From an uncultured Lachnoanaerobaculum sp. (GTDB lineage Bacteria > Bacillota > Clostridia > Lachnospirales > Lachnospiraceae), in NCBI GenBank assembly GCA_938041725.1, contig CALISX010000372.1, forward strand, positions 1 through 6,355: a stretch of 6,355 bases of DNA. The letters are read 5' to 3'. The notes below the pieces were generated by a model that had not been told where the DNA came from, ran no database searches, and saw only the letters and a program-made list of their open reading frames with translations. Positions 1-5,390 of this stretch are shown here, piece after piece. The translations under genes and the position numbers were made by a program. How positions within the stretch are numbered: the first letter of the stretch is position 1; every line of letters starts with the position of its first letter.

Positions 1-476
1 AGGAACTTTTTTTCCTTTACCGGATCTGCCCAGCGAAGCATTCTTCTGCGAAAGGCCAGGTAGTAAAGAACCTTAGACAGCAGGAAAAAGAGAAATCCTG
101 CTGCCCAGATCAGGCCAATGACTAAGGGCAGTGAAAAAAATCCAGGGGATGGGGCGGAGGCTGTCTCTATGGCAGGGGCTTCCTGGAGGCTGCTCCCTTC
201 GGCAGTTCCTTCTTCCTGGGAGAGGGGAGCAAAGGTTTCCTCCATAGGAGTGCTTTCTGTATCCCGGCTGGAAAAGACCGGGGGACGGGGCACCAGGCCC
301 TGCCCCAGAATAGAGCGCACTGGTACTAAGGCAGCCACCAGAAATAAAATCCATACCCCGTATCTTAGCTTTGCTCCAAAGGCATTTCGAAACAGGGAAA
401 AAAGCAAAAGCAAAAAGGCGGCCAGCAAAGAGGTGATGAGGATATAATCCCCAAGGGATAGAAAGATATCATTCAT
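1..476 (-). CDS. BlaR1-like M56 family membrane metalloprotease/antirepressor, N-terminal part (runs off left edge)
   Basis: Reading the minus strand from the ATG at 476-474 gives 158 open codons to the window edge. Hydrophobic segments lie at about residues 10-29, 39-57 and 117-139. The second is preceded by a KLRYG motif (36-40) like the start of TM2 in BlaR1/MecR1 proteins. A polar loop rich in Pro, Glu, Ser and Thr (about 58-115) separates TM2 from TM3, and a basic RRR stretch (143-145) follows TM3. In the M56 family the next section is a cytosolic zinc protease domain (HExxH) that inactivates the BlaI-type repressor after a signal, often cell-wall stress or a beta-lactam. That domain, and any sensor domain, lie outside the window. 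The start overlaps the repressor's last codons by 8 nt, so the two are co-transcribed and probably translationally coupled. The family call rests on membrane topology plus the repressor neighbour; the catalytic motif is not visible. Confidence 0.8.
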   Translation of the reverse strand, partial: MNDIFLSLGDYILITSLLAAFLLLLFSLFRNAFGAKLRYGVWILFLVAALVPVRSILGQGLVPRPPVFSSRDTESTPMEETFAPLSQEEGTAEGSSLQEAPAIETASAPSPGFFSLPLVIGLIWAAGFLFFLLSKVLYYLAFRRRMLRWADPVKEKKF

Positions 477-861
477 CCAGGCGCTCCTCCTGTTCTTCTA
501 AAAGCTGTTTCAAGTCATCAATGTCTCCGGCGGTAAGTCCTCCGGATTGAAACAGGGTTTTCACCAGTCCCCGGAGGGGAAGACCGGCATAGCGGTGCAT
601 GAAATCGTCGGTTTCCACAGATAAATATTCCGCCTCGGAAACCAGGGGAGAGTAAATCCTTTCTTTGCCGGATTTTTCACTGGAGAGAAACCCCTTATCG
701 CAGAGTCTGGTGAGCAAAGTCAGCACAGTCTGGGGTTTCCATCCTCCTCCGTCTCCCAAATGCTCCATCACCTTTGAGCTGGTGATGGTACAATCCATAT
801 GCCAGATACATTTCATAATTTTAAATTCTGCGTCAGGCAGGCGTTTGGTAATTGATTGCAT
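469..861 (-). CDS. blaI: BlaI/MecI/CopY-family transcriptional repressor
   Basis: A 130-residue winged-helix DNA-binding repressor of the size usual for BlaI/MecI (about 120-130). Family marks are LPDAEFKIMKCIW (residues 8-20) at the first helix, WKPQTVLTLLTRLCDKGFL (41-59) covering the recognition helix and start of the wing, and the Y-S-P-L-V-S-E-A-E-Y wing/linker (70-79). The acidic C-terminal helices (about 95-130) form the dimerisation region. The start is set at ATG 861-859 because the minus strand carries AGAGGAGG seven bases upstream; an in-frame ATG at 888 would add nine residues and has no such site. The family binds TACA/TGTA dyads and is released when the partner M56 protease acts. 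In S. aureus MecI/BlaI the cut is Asn-Phe at 101-102; by register the matching pair here is Thr102-Leu103. A promoter and operator lie directly upstream. No beta-lactamase is in the window, so the regulon beyond this operon is unknown. Confidence 0.93.
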   Translation of the reverse strand: MQSITKRLPDAEFKIMKCIWHMDCTITSSKVMEHLGDGGGWKPQTVLTLLTRLCDKGFLSSEKSGKERIYSPLVSEAEYLSVETDDFMHRYAGLPLRGLVKTLFQSGGLTAGDIDDLKQLLEEQEERLDE

Positions 862-867
862 AGGCGT

Positions 868-875
868 TCCTCCTC
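868..875 (-). promoter_or_regulatory. Ribosome binding site that fixes the blaI start
   Basis: The minus strand reads AGAGGAGG, then seven bases (AACGCCT), then ATG at 861-859. This near-perfect Shine-Dalgarno site selects the 130-residue form over the upstream in-frame ATG at 888. Confidence 0.85.
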
Positions 876-892
876 TGAAACAAAACACTTCT

Positions 893-929
893 TGTCAGGA
901 GGGTGCGTACAGGACCATGGTTCCTGACA
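893..929 (-). repeat. Inverted repeat in the blaI leader (8-bp stem)
   Basis: TGTCAGGA at 893-900 and TCCTGACA at 922-929 are exact reverse complements around a 21-nt spacer that itself contains the palindrome CCATGG. It lies in the predicted 5' leader of the repressor mRNA, between the promoter/operator and the ribosome site. There is no T-run after it, so it is not an ordinary terminator. It could be an mRNA hairpin or a protein-binding dyad. Confidence 0.5.
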
Positions 930-940
930 GATTCTTTGGG

Positions 941-960
941 TATTCTACGATTGTAGTATA
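941..960. promoter_or_regulatory. Probable BlaI operator palindrome
   Basis: The core is CTAC-GATT-GTAG (945-956), flanked by TAT and ATA so that 8 of 10 base pairs of the 20-bp site are symmetric. The central ten bases TACGATTGTA match the TACAnnTGTA pattern of BlaI/MecI operators with one mismatch. It covers about +1 to +19 of the predicted repressor transcript, where a bound dimer would block initiation. Autoregulation is the natural reading; binding itself is inferred. Confidence 0.65.
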
Positions 961-965
961 CTTTA

Positions 966-994
966 ATTCTACAGACGTCGTTTCCAAAAGTCAA
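966..994 (-). promoter_or_regulatory. Sigma-A type promoter for blaI and the M56 gene
   Basis: On the minus strand TTGACT (994-989) and TAGAAT (971-966) are separated by exactly 17 bases; each hexamer is one base off consensus. The start site would fall near 959, at the edge of the BlaI-type palindrome. The leader would be about 100 nt. Confidence 0.7.
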
Positions 995-1049
995 GGGGGA
1001 ACCAGAACCTGTTTGTGGAGACTCCAGGCTCTGGAAAAATGCCGGCTGC

Positions 1050-1075
1050 GTACAGACAGCTGTATAAGTCTGTAC
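1050..1075. repeat. Perfect 8-bp dyad near the antiporter promoter
   Basis: GTACAGAC (1050-1057) and GTCTGTAC (1068-1075) are exact inverted copies with a 10-nt spacer. A smaller nested dyad, TACAG-ACAG-CTGTA (1051-1064), lies inside. The right arm overlaps the place where a -35 box would sit for the candidate -10 at 1094-1099, so an operator is plausible. TACA/TGTA half-sites are present, but at wider spacing than a usual BlaI operator. Confidence 0.55.
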
Positions 1076-1099
1076 CAGATGGGGGGGATATGATATTAT
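1071..1099 (+). promoter_or_regulatory. Candidate promoter for the antiporter operon
   Basis: TGATATTAT (1091-1099) resembles an extended -10 (TGnTATAAT with one mismatch). At 17-nt spacing the -35 position is TGTACC (1071-1076), a poor match, so the promoter would rely on the extended -10 or on an activator. This is the best plus-strand candidate in the divergent region. Confidence 0.4.
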
Positions 1100-1219
1100 A
1101 AAAAAGCATCCTATGGCAGGGGGCTCTCCCCGGCAGGAGCTGGTATGGCTGCTGGAATGGATCGTTACCTGGGGTGTTTCCCTTCCTGGGGAAAAATGGC
1201 TTGCAACAGAAAGGAAGAT

Positions 1220-2830
1220 ATGGATCGGATTATTCTTATTTCTGCTTTGATTATATTTTTATGTGTTGTTTTTAATAAAATTTCATCAAGAATCGGGGTG
1301 CCCATGCTTCTGGCCTTTATTGCTCTGGGTATGGTATTCGGGGTAGATGGTATTTTCAAGGTGGATTTTGAAGATTACAGACTGGTTTCTGATGTGTCCA
1401 CCCTGGCTCTTACATTGATTATGTTTTATGGAGGCTTCAGCACCAATGTGACCCTGGCAAAACCTGTGGCGCTCCAGGCGGTTTTGCTTTCCACTTTGGG
1501 TGTGCTTGCTACGGCCATGATCACCGGACTCTTTTGCCGCTTTGTGATTGGAATGGATTGGATCACCGGATTTTTAATGGGTTCTGTGGTGGCCTCCACC
1601 GATGCAGCTTCAGTGTTTTCTGTGCTGCGTTCCAAAAGACTTTCTCTAAGAAATAATACTGCCTCTCTTTTGGAGGTGGAAAGCGGAAGCAATGACCCTG
1701 CCGCCTATATGCTCACCATTGTGCTTTTGCAGATCAAGGGGGGCGGGGGCGGTGCAGGCTTTATAGTATCCACCATTGCCTTACAGTTTTGTCTGGGGAT
1801 TGCTTTGGGGGTAGGGATTGCTTTTGCTGCACTGTATATTATGCGGCGGATGCCCTTTGGTTCCGACGGCTTTGACATGATCTTTGTGTTGGGGGTGGCA
1901 TTGGTGTCCTATGCCCTGCCTGCAGTTTTTGGAGGCAATGGCTTCTTGTCCACCTATATCACAGGATTGATTTTAGGAAATGCAAAAATCTACGAAAAGA
2001 AAAGGCTGGTGCTTTTTTTTGATGGGATCACAGGACTGATGCAGATTCTTTTGTTTTTTTTACTGGGACTGCTGGCCACCCCTTCCCGGATTCCCGATGT
2101 GGCATGGCAGGCGCTGCTGATTATGCTTTTTTTAACCTTCCTTGCCCGTCCGGTGGTGGTGGCCGGGTTATTGGCGCCCTTTGGCTGCTCCCTTTCCCAG
2201 ATCCTTTTGGTTTCCTTTGCAGGTCTGCGGGGGGCTGCTTCTATTGTATTTGCCATTTTGGCGATTATGCGGGGAACGCCCCACAGGGAAATTTTTCATA
2301 TCGCCTTTTTCATTGTGCTGCTGTCTATTTTGTTCCAGGGGACGCTGCTTCCCTGGGTATCCCGGAAGCTGGACATGATTGATGAGGAGGAGGATGTACT
2401 GAAAACCTTTACAGATTATTCTGATGCCCTGCCGGTGCAGTTTATTCAGTTCCGCATTCCCCCGGGGCACCCCTGGACCGGGGCCAGTCTGGCGGATATT
2501 ACTTTGCCTCCGGATACTCTGCTGGTGTACCGGGAAAATGCAGAGGGGAAGACGGTGCCGGATGGGCAGACCGTGCTGGAGGCCGGGGATAAGCTGGTGC
2601 TAAGCGCCAATGAACCGGAGGATGTGAATGGAATCCGTTTAACAGAAACCCATGTAAATAAAAAACACAGCTATGCAGGAAAAAAGCTTGCAGAGATTCC
2701 TAAGGAAGATGTAAATCTGATTATATTAATCAAAAGGGGCAATGAGGTCATCATCCCCTGGGGGGATACAGAAATTTTGCCGGGAGATACTTTAATCTGC
2801 AATGAATTGATGGAGGAAGCGAATGGATAA
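1220..2830 (+). CDS. NhaP2-type K+(Na+)/H+ antiporter with tandem RCK_C domains
   Basis: An integral membrane cation/proton antiporter of the CPA1 family, predicted to exchange K+ or Na+ for H+ across the inner membrane. The first ~380 of 536 residues form the many-helix exchanger core. Diagnostic stretches are the N-terminal SRIGVPMLLAFIALGM (23-38), VVASTDAASVFSVLRSK (123-139), ESGSNDPAAY (154-163) with the conserved Asn158-Asp159 pair, and GLRGAASI (335-342). After an acidic DEEED linker (388-392) come two RCK_C/TrkA_C-like units (about 405-465 and 477-530), each ending in a 'GDkL/GDtL' turn, as in E. coli NhaP2 and its relatives. I place the start at ATG 1220, with AAAGG five bases upstream, because the family begins directly at TM1. 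An alternative ATG at 1145 has a better AGGAG site but would add 25 polar residues. A Gly5 run (174-178) sits in a loop. It heads the six-gene operon. Confidence 0.9.
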   Translation: MDRIILISALIIFLCVVFNKISSRIGVPMLLAFIALGMVFGVDGIFKVDFEDYRLVSDVSTLALTLIMFYGGFSTNVTLAKPVALQAVLLSTLGVLATAMITGLFCRFVIGMDWITGFLMGSVVASTDAASVFSVLRSKRLSLRNNTASLLEVESGSNDPAAYMLTIVLLQIKGGGGGAGFIVSTIALQFCLGIALGVGIAFAALYIMRRMPFGSDGFDMIFVLGVALVSYALPAVFGGNGFLSTYITGLILGNAKIYEKKRLVLFFDGITGLMQILLFFLLGLLATPSRIPDVAWQALLIMLFLTFLARPVVVAGLLAPFGCSLSQILLVSFAGLRGAASIVFAILAIMRGTPHREIFHIAFFIVLLSILFQGTLLPWVSRKLDMIDEEEDVLKTFTDYSDALPVQFIQFRIPPGHPWTGASLADITLPPDTLLVYRENAEGKTVPDGQTVLEAGDKLVLSANEPEDVNGIRLTETHVNKKHSYAGKKLAEIPKEDVNLIILIKRGNEVIIPWGDTEILPGDTLICNELMEEANG

Positions 2831-3401
2831 ATACCGCTTGGAAAAGGGGCGTCCCGCCTCCCTGGAGGGACGGCTGGAAAAGGAGATCCGGGTGTATGAC
2901 CTGCTGGATAAAATCGGAATGGATTACTGGCATACGGACCATCCGGGGGCCAAGGCCTATACTATGGAGGACTGCAAGGAAATTGACGGCATTTTACATG
3001 CTACGGTTTGCAAGAATTTGTTTTTAACCAACAGGCAGCATACCAGCTACTATTTGCTTATGATGCCTGGGGACAAGGCCTTCAAAACAAAGGAGCTTTC
3101 CCCCCAGATCGGCTCCTCCCGCCTCTCCTTTGGGGATCCGGAGGAGATGGAGGAACTGTTAGACTGCACCCCGGGTTCTGCTTCTATTTTCGGCCTGATG
3201 AATGATGTGAACAACCGGGTACAGCTGTTGGTGGACCGGGATGTGGTGGCAGGGAAATTTGTAGGAGCCCATCCCTGTGTGAATACTGCCAGCTTAAAGA
3301 TGCCCACGGCCCAGCTTTTTGATCTGTATCTAAGGGCGGTGCATCACAGCAAAATAGAGGTGGTGCTGGGAGAGGAGACCTATGGAAATTTTATTAGATA
3401 G
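2823..3401 (+). CDS. prdX: PrdX/ProX-type prolyl-tRNA trans-editing deacylase (YbaK/EbsC superfamily)
   Basis: A 192-residue cytosolic protein of the prolyl-tRNA synthetase-associated domain family. Characterised members (ProXp-ala, PrdX) hydrolyse mischarged Ala-tRNA(Pro) in trans, which the synthetase's own INS domain otherwise does. Conserved landmarks are IGMDYWHTDHP (31-41), CKNLFLTNRQ (63-72) with Lys64 in the expected active-site position, GSSRLSFG (97-104), TPGSAS (116-121), GLMNDVNNRVQLLVD (124-138) and HPCVNTASLK (150-159). The length is normal for a stand-alone copy. The ATG overlaps the antiporter's end by 8 nt and has GGAGG six bases upstream, so coupled translation is likely. 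The specific misacylated substrate (Ala- versus Cys-tRNA) cannot be told from sequence by eye. In proline-reducing clostridia prdX sits beside the prd reductase genes; no such genes are present here. Confidence 0.9.
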   Translation: MDKYRLEKGRPASLEGRLEKEIRVYDLLDKIGMDYWHTDHPGAKAYTMEDCKEIDGILHATVCKNLFLTNRQHTSYYLLMMPGDKAFKTKELSPQIGSSRLSFGDPEEMEELLDCTPGSASIFGLMNDVNNRVQLLVDRDVVAGKFVGAHPCVNTASLKMPTAQLFDLYLRAVHHSKIEVVLGEETYGNFIR

Positions 3402-4059
3402 TGTGCATGTGGAAAAAATTCAAAAAGCCATAAAAATCTATAATATTGCAGGGGTTACCACCAATCCCTCTCTTCTTGCCAGGGGAGGCGGGGGATTTTT
3501 TTCCTGTCTAGGAGCTATTCAGGAGTGCATCGGCCAAAGGCAGCTGCATATCCAGGTGACCGCCAGAGGGGAAGAGGAGATGGTACAGGAGTCCAGAAGG
3601 ATTTTAGAGGTTTTTGGAATGGAAACCTATATTAAGATCCCTGCCAATGAAACAGGGATCCGGGTGATGAAGATTTTAAAACGGGCCGGGGTCCGGGTGA
3701 CGGCCACAGCAGTATATACTCCCCAGCAGGCTTTTTTGGCCGCCAGTGTGGGAGCAGACTATGTGGCTCCCTATTATAACCGTATGGCAAACAACAATCT
3801 GGATCCCGGAAAATGTATCCGGGAGATCCACAGCCTTTTCCAAAACATGATCCGTCCCCCGAAGATTTTGGGCGCTGGTTTTTGCAGCACCAGACAGGTG
3901 GTGGATGCCCTTTTGGCCGGGGCCCAGGCGGTGACTTTGGCACCGGAGCTTTTAACCATGATGACGGAGGGGCCGTTGATTCAAAATGCCCTGGACCGCT
4001 TTGCCTCTGACTGGGCAGCATGTTTTGGAGAGAAGCGGATTTTTGAGCTGGAGGAGTAA
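3382..4059 (+). CDS. fsa: Fructose-6-phosphate aldolase-type small transaldolase (FSA/TalC family)
   Basis: A 225-residue class I aldolase of the TalC/FSA group, a cytosolic TIM barrel using a Schiff-base lysine. The catalytic lysine is Lys85 in YIKIPANETG. Alignment from memory with E. coli FSA keeps Asp6, Thr26 and Asn28 (TTNPS), Lys85, Thr109 in TATAVY, Ala129, Tyr131 and Arg134 (YVAPYYNR). Gln58 replaces the Glu used by transaldolases, and Tyr131 replaces their Phe. These choices favour the aldolase subgroup (dihydroxyacetone plus glyceraldehyde 3-phosphate) over a true transaldolase. One departure: FSA's Ala-Ser at 165-166 is Ala165-Gly166 here. The ATG, with GAGGAG just upstream, lies inside the end of prdX (20-nt overlap), and the next gene starts ten bases after its TAA. 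The physiological substrate is unknown for most family members, so the name states a family position rather than a proven reaction. Confidence 0.87.
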   Translation: MEILLDSVHVEKIQKAIKIYNIAGVTTNPSLLARGGGGFFSCLGAIQECIGQRQLHIQVTARGEEEMVQESRRILEVFGMETYIKIPANETGIRVMKILKRAGVRVTATAVYTPQQAFLAASVGADYVAPYYNRMANNNLDPGKCIREIHSLFQNMIRPPKILGAGFCSTRQVVDALLAGAQAVTLAPELLTMMTEGPLIQNALDRFASDWAACFGEKRIFELEE

Positions 4060-4069
4060 AGGAAAAGCC

Positions 4070-4606
4070 ATGAGTGAATATATCACCACCTATACGGGGA
4101 AGCATTTTTTTCCCCTGGAACCGGAGGCGGATTTGATTGTTATTGAAGACATTGCCCATGCGCTGTCCTTGATCTGCCGGGGAAATGGTCATGTAAAAAT
4201 GTTTTATTCTGTGGGGGAGCATTGTATTTCCTGTGCCAGGGAGGCACTGCACAGGGGGTATACCAAAAGCTTGGCTCTGGCCTGTTTGCTCCACGATGCA
4301 GGGGAGTGCTATTTATCCGATGTGCCAAGGCCCTTTAAGAAAACCCTGCCTCTGTATCAGTACAGAGAAGACCAGCTGCTGGATCTGATCTATGAGAAAT
4401 TCATAGGAAGAAGGCTTACCAGGGAGGAGGCAGAAAGGCTAAGGGAAATTGATGATGCCCTGCTTTGGTATGATTTGCGGGATCTTCTGGGAGAAAACCC
4501 CGGGGGAGAGGCTCCGTTTTTACATGTAGAAACCAAACGCAGTCCCCGCAGTTTCCAGGAGGTGGAGGAAGAGTATTTAAAGCTGTTTTTTCAACTAAAA
4601 ATGTAA
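4070..4606 (+). CDS. HD-domain phosphohydrolase (YfbR-like nucleotidase type)
   Basis: A 178-residue cytosolic HD-superfamily protein. The metal-binding set is visible: His51 in SVGEHC, the HD pair His75-Asp76 in ACLLHDAGECYLSD (71-84), and a downstream Asp at 128 or 129 in REIDDALLW. The N-terminal TYTGKHFFPLEPEAD and EDIAHALS segments and the PRPFK motif (86-90) match small HD hydrolases related to YfbR 5'-deoxynucleotidase, so a nucleoside monophosphate or similar phosphoester is the likely substrate. That is inference; the exact substrate is unknown. The start is ATG 4070, preceded by AAAGG seven bases away and by GGAGGAG overlapping the aldolase's last codons. The in-frame extension back to 3986 would overlap the aldolase by 74 nt and lacks family-like sequence. 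Spacing of ten bases to the aldolase supports co-transcription. Confidence 0.87.
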   Translation: MSEYITTYTGKHFFPLEPEADLIVIEDIAHALSLICRGNGHVKMFYSVGEHCISCAREALHRGYTKSLALACLLHDAGECYLSDVPRPFKKTLPLYQYREDQLLDLIYEKFIGRRLTREEAERLREIDDALLWYDLRDLLGENPGGEAPFLHVETKRSPRSFQEVEEEYLKLFFQLKM

Positions 4607-4622
4607 AGGGCAATGGGATATG

Positions 4623-4648
4623 GGCTGTTTGCCAAAGGGCAGGCAGCC
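4623..4648 (+). other. Strong intercistronic RNA hairpin
   Basis: GGCTGTTTGCC (4623-4633) pairs with GGCAGGCAGCC (4638-4648) around the tetraloop AAAG: 11 consecutive pairs, two of them G-U. An outer 5-bp pairing, AGGGC (4607-4611) with GCCCT (4662-4666), could close the whole 71-nt gap. There is no following T-run, so it is not an intrinsic terminator. It may mark an mRNA processing or stability point between the HD gene and the phosphoesterase. Confidence 0.55.
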
Positions 4649-4677
4649 AGAACAAGAGAAAGCCCTAAGAGGTGAGT

Positions 4678-5378
4678 ATGCCGCTATATGCAATAGGAGA
4701 TTTGCATCTTCATTTTCAATCGGAGGTGAAGTCCCTGGCCCAGGCTGCGGAGAAAATCTGGGTGGGCCATGAGAAGATTTTTAAGAAAAATTGTGAAGCA
4801 TGCCTGACACCGGAGGACACCTTGGTTCTGGCAGGAGATCATACCTGGGGCGGCAAGCTGGATCACTGCAGGCTGGATTTGGAGTATATTGCGGATTTGC
4901 CTGGAAGAAAGATTTTGCTTCGGGGGAACCATGATTTTTTCTGGGATGTGAAAAAAACAGAGAAGTTAAATGAAATGTACAAAGGCAGGCTGTATTTTTT
5001 ACAGGGGAATTTTTATTCCTATGGGGAGTATGCCCTGGTGGGAACCAAGGGATTTTGCTATGAGGGAAGGGGAAGCATGGAGCATGCCCAAATGCTGGTG
5101 GAACGGGAGGCAGCCAGGCTGCAGACTTCCTTTGATTTGGCAAAGGCAGCAGGCTATCGGAAATTCATTGTTTTTTACATTACCCTCCCACCAGCGCCTG
5201 GGAAAACAACAGCATTTTTACAAAAATGGCAGAACGGGAGGGGGCAGAGCAGGTGGTATACGGCCATTGCCATGGACAGTCTCATTTCCACGACAGCATC
5301 CGGGGAAAGAAACGGGGGATCCGGTACTCTTTGGTATCCGGGGACTGCTTGCATTGGCACCCTCAGAAAATTCTATAG
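4678..5378 (+). pseudogene. Calcineurin-like metallophosphoesterase, broken by a one-base frameshift
   Basis: The first part reads as a YfcE/MPP-type metallophosphoesterase: G-D-L-H (7-10), LAGDHTWGG (51-59) with Asp54, and LRGNHDFFWD (81-90) with Asn84-His85-Asp86. After residue 166 (KFIVF) the frame becomes nonsense. Moving to the -1 frame at the run of six T (5171-5176) restores LHYPPTSAW with ligand His168, YGHCHG (195-200) with His197 and His199, and a natural stop at 5376. The restored product is 233 residues, a normal family length, and its TAG lies 12 bases before the next ATG. Read without correction, the frame runs to 5514, 124 nt into the next gene, and lacks three metal ligands. 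The start is ATG 4678, five bases after AGAGG; a GTG at 4672 is less likely. Either a real mutation or a homopolymer sequencing error; substrate unknown. Confidence 0.85.
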
Positions 5379-5390
5379 GAGAAGGAGAAC

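Larger units (their letters stand above)
862..1219. other. Divergent intergenic control region
   Basis: This 358-nt stretch between the repressor (leftward) and the antiporter (rightward) holds no convincing gene. From left to right it contains the repressor ribosome site (868-875), a leader inverted repeat (893-929), a BlaI-type palindrome (941-960), the repressor promoter (966-994), a perfect 8-bp dyad (1050-1075), a candidate extended -10 (1091-1099), and the antiporter leader with two possible start codons (1145 and 1220). Confidence 0.8.

Noticed and set aside
118..447. Plus-strand frame opposite the M56 gene
   Set aside because: It is antisense to a frame with clear transmembrane topology and family context, and has no recognisable domain.
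955..962. TATACT hexamer usable as a -10 on either strand
   Set aside because: No -35 lies at suitable spacing on either strand, and the TTGACT-17-TAGAAT promoter explains the region better.
1024..1041. Small hairpin TCCAG-GCT-CTGGA followed by A-rich sequence
   Set aside because: Only five base pairs with no T-tract on the relevant strand; too weak to call a terminator.
1145..1219. Longer antiporter N-terminus from ATG 1145
   Set aside because: It has a good AGGAG site, but the 25 added residues are polar and family members begin at the first membrane helix. Kept as an alternative start only.
1100..1219. Possible ydaO-type cyclic di-AMP riboswitch before the antiporter
   Set aside because: The leader is short and I see none of the conserved ydaO core segments; only small G-rich and C-rich pairings are present.
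1113..1250. A 45-codon Trp-rich plus-strand reading frame overlapping the antiporter start
   Set aside because: Five Trp codons catch the eye, but there is no ribosome site before its ATG and it shares sequence with the antiporter leader in another frame. Probably chance.
3986..4069. Upstream in-frame extension of the HD protein
   Set aside because: It would overlap the aldolase by 74 nt, has no family-like residues, and ATG 4070 has its own ribosome site.
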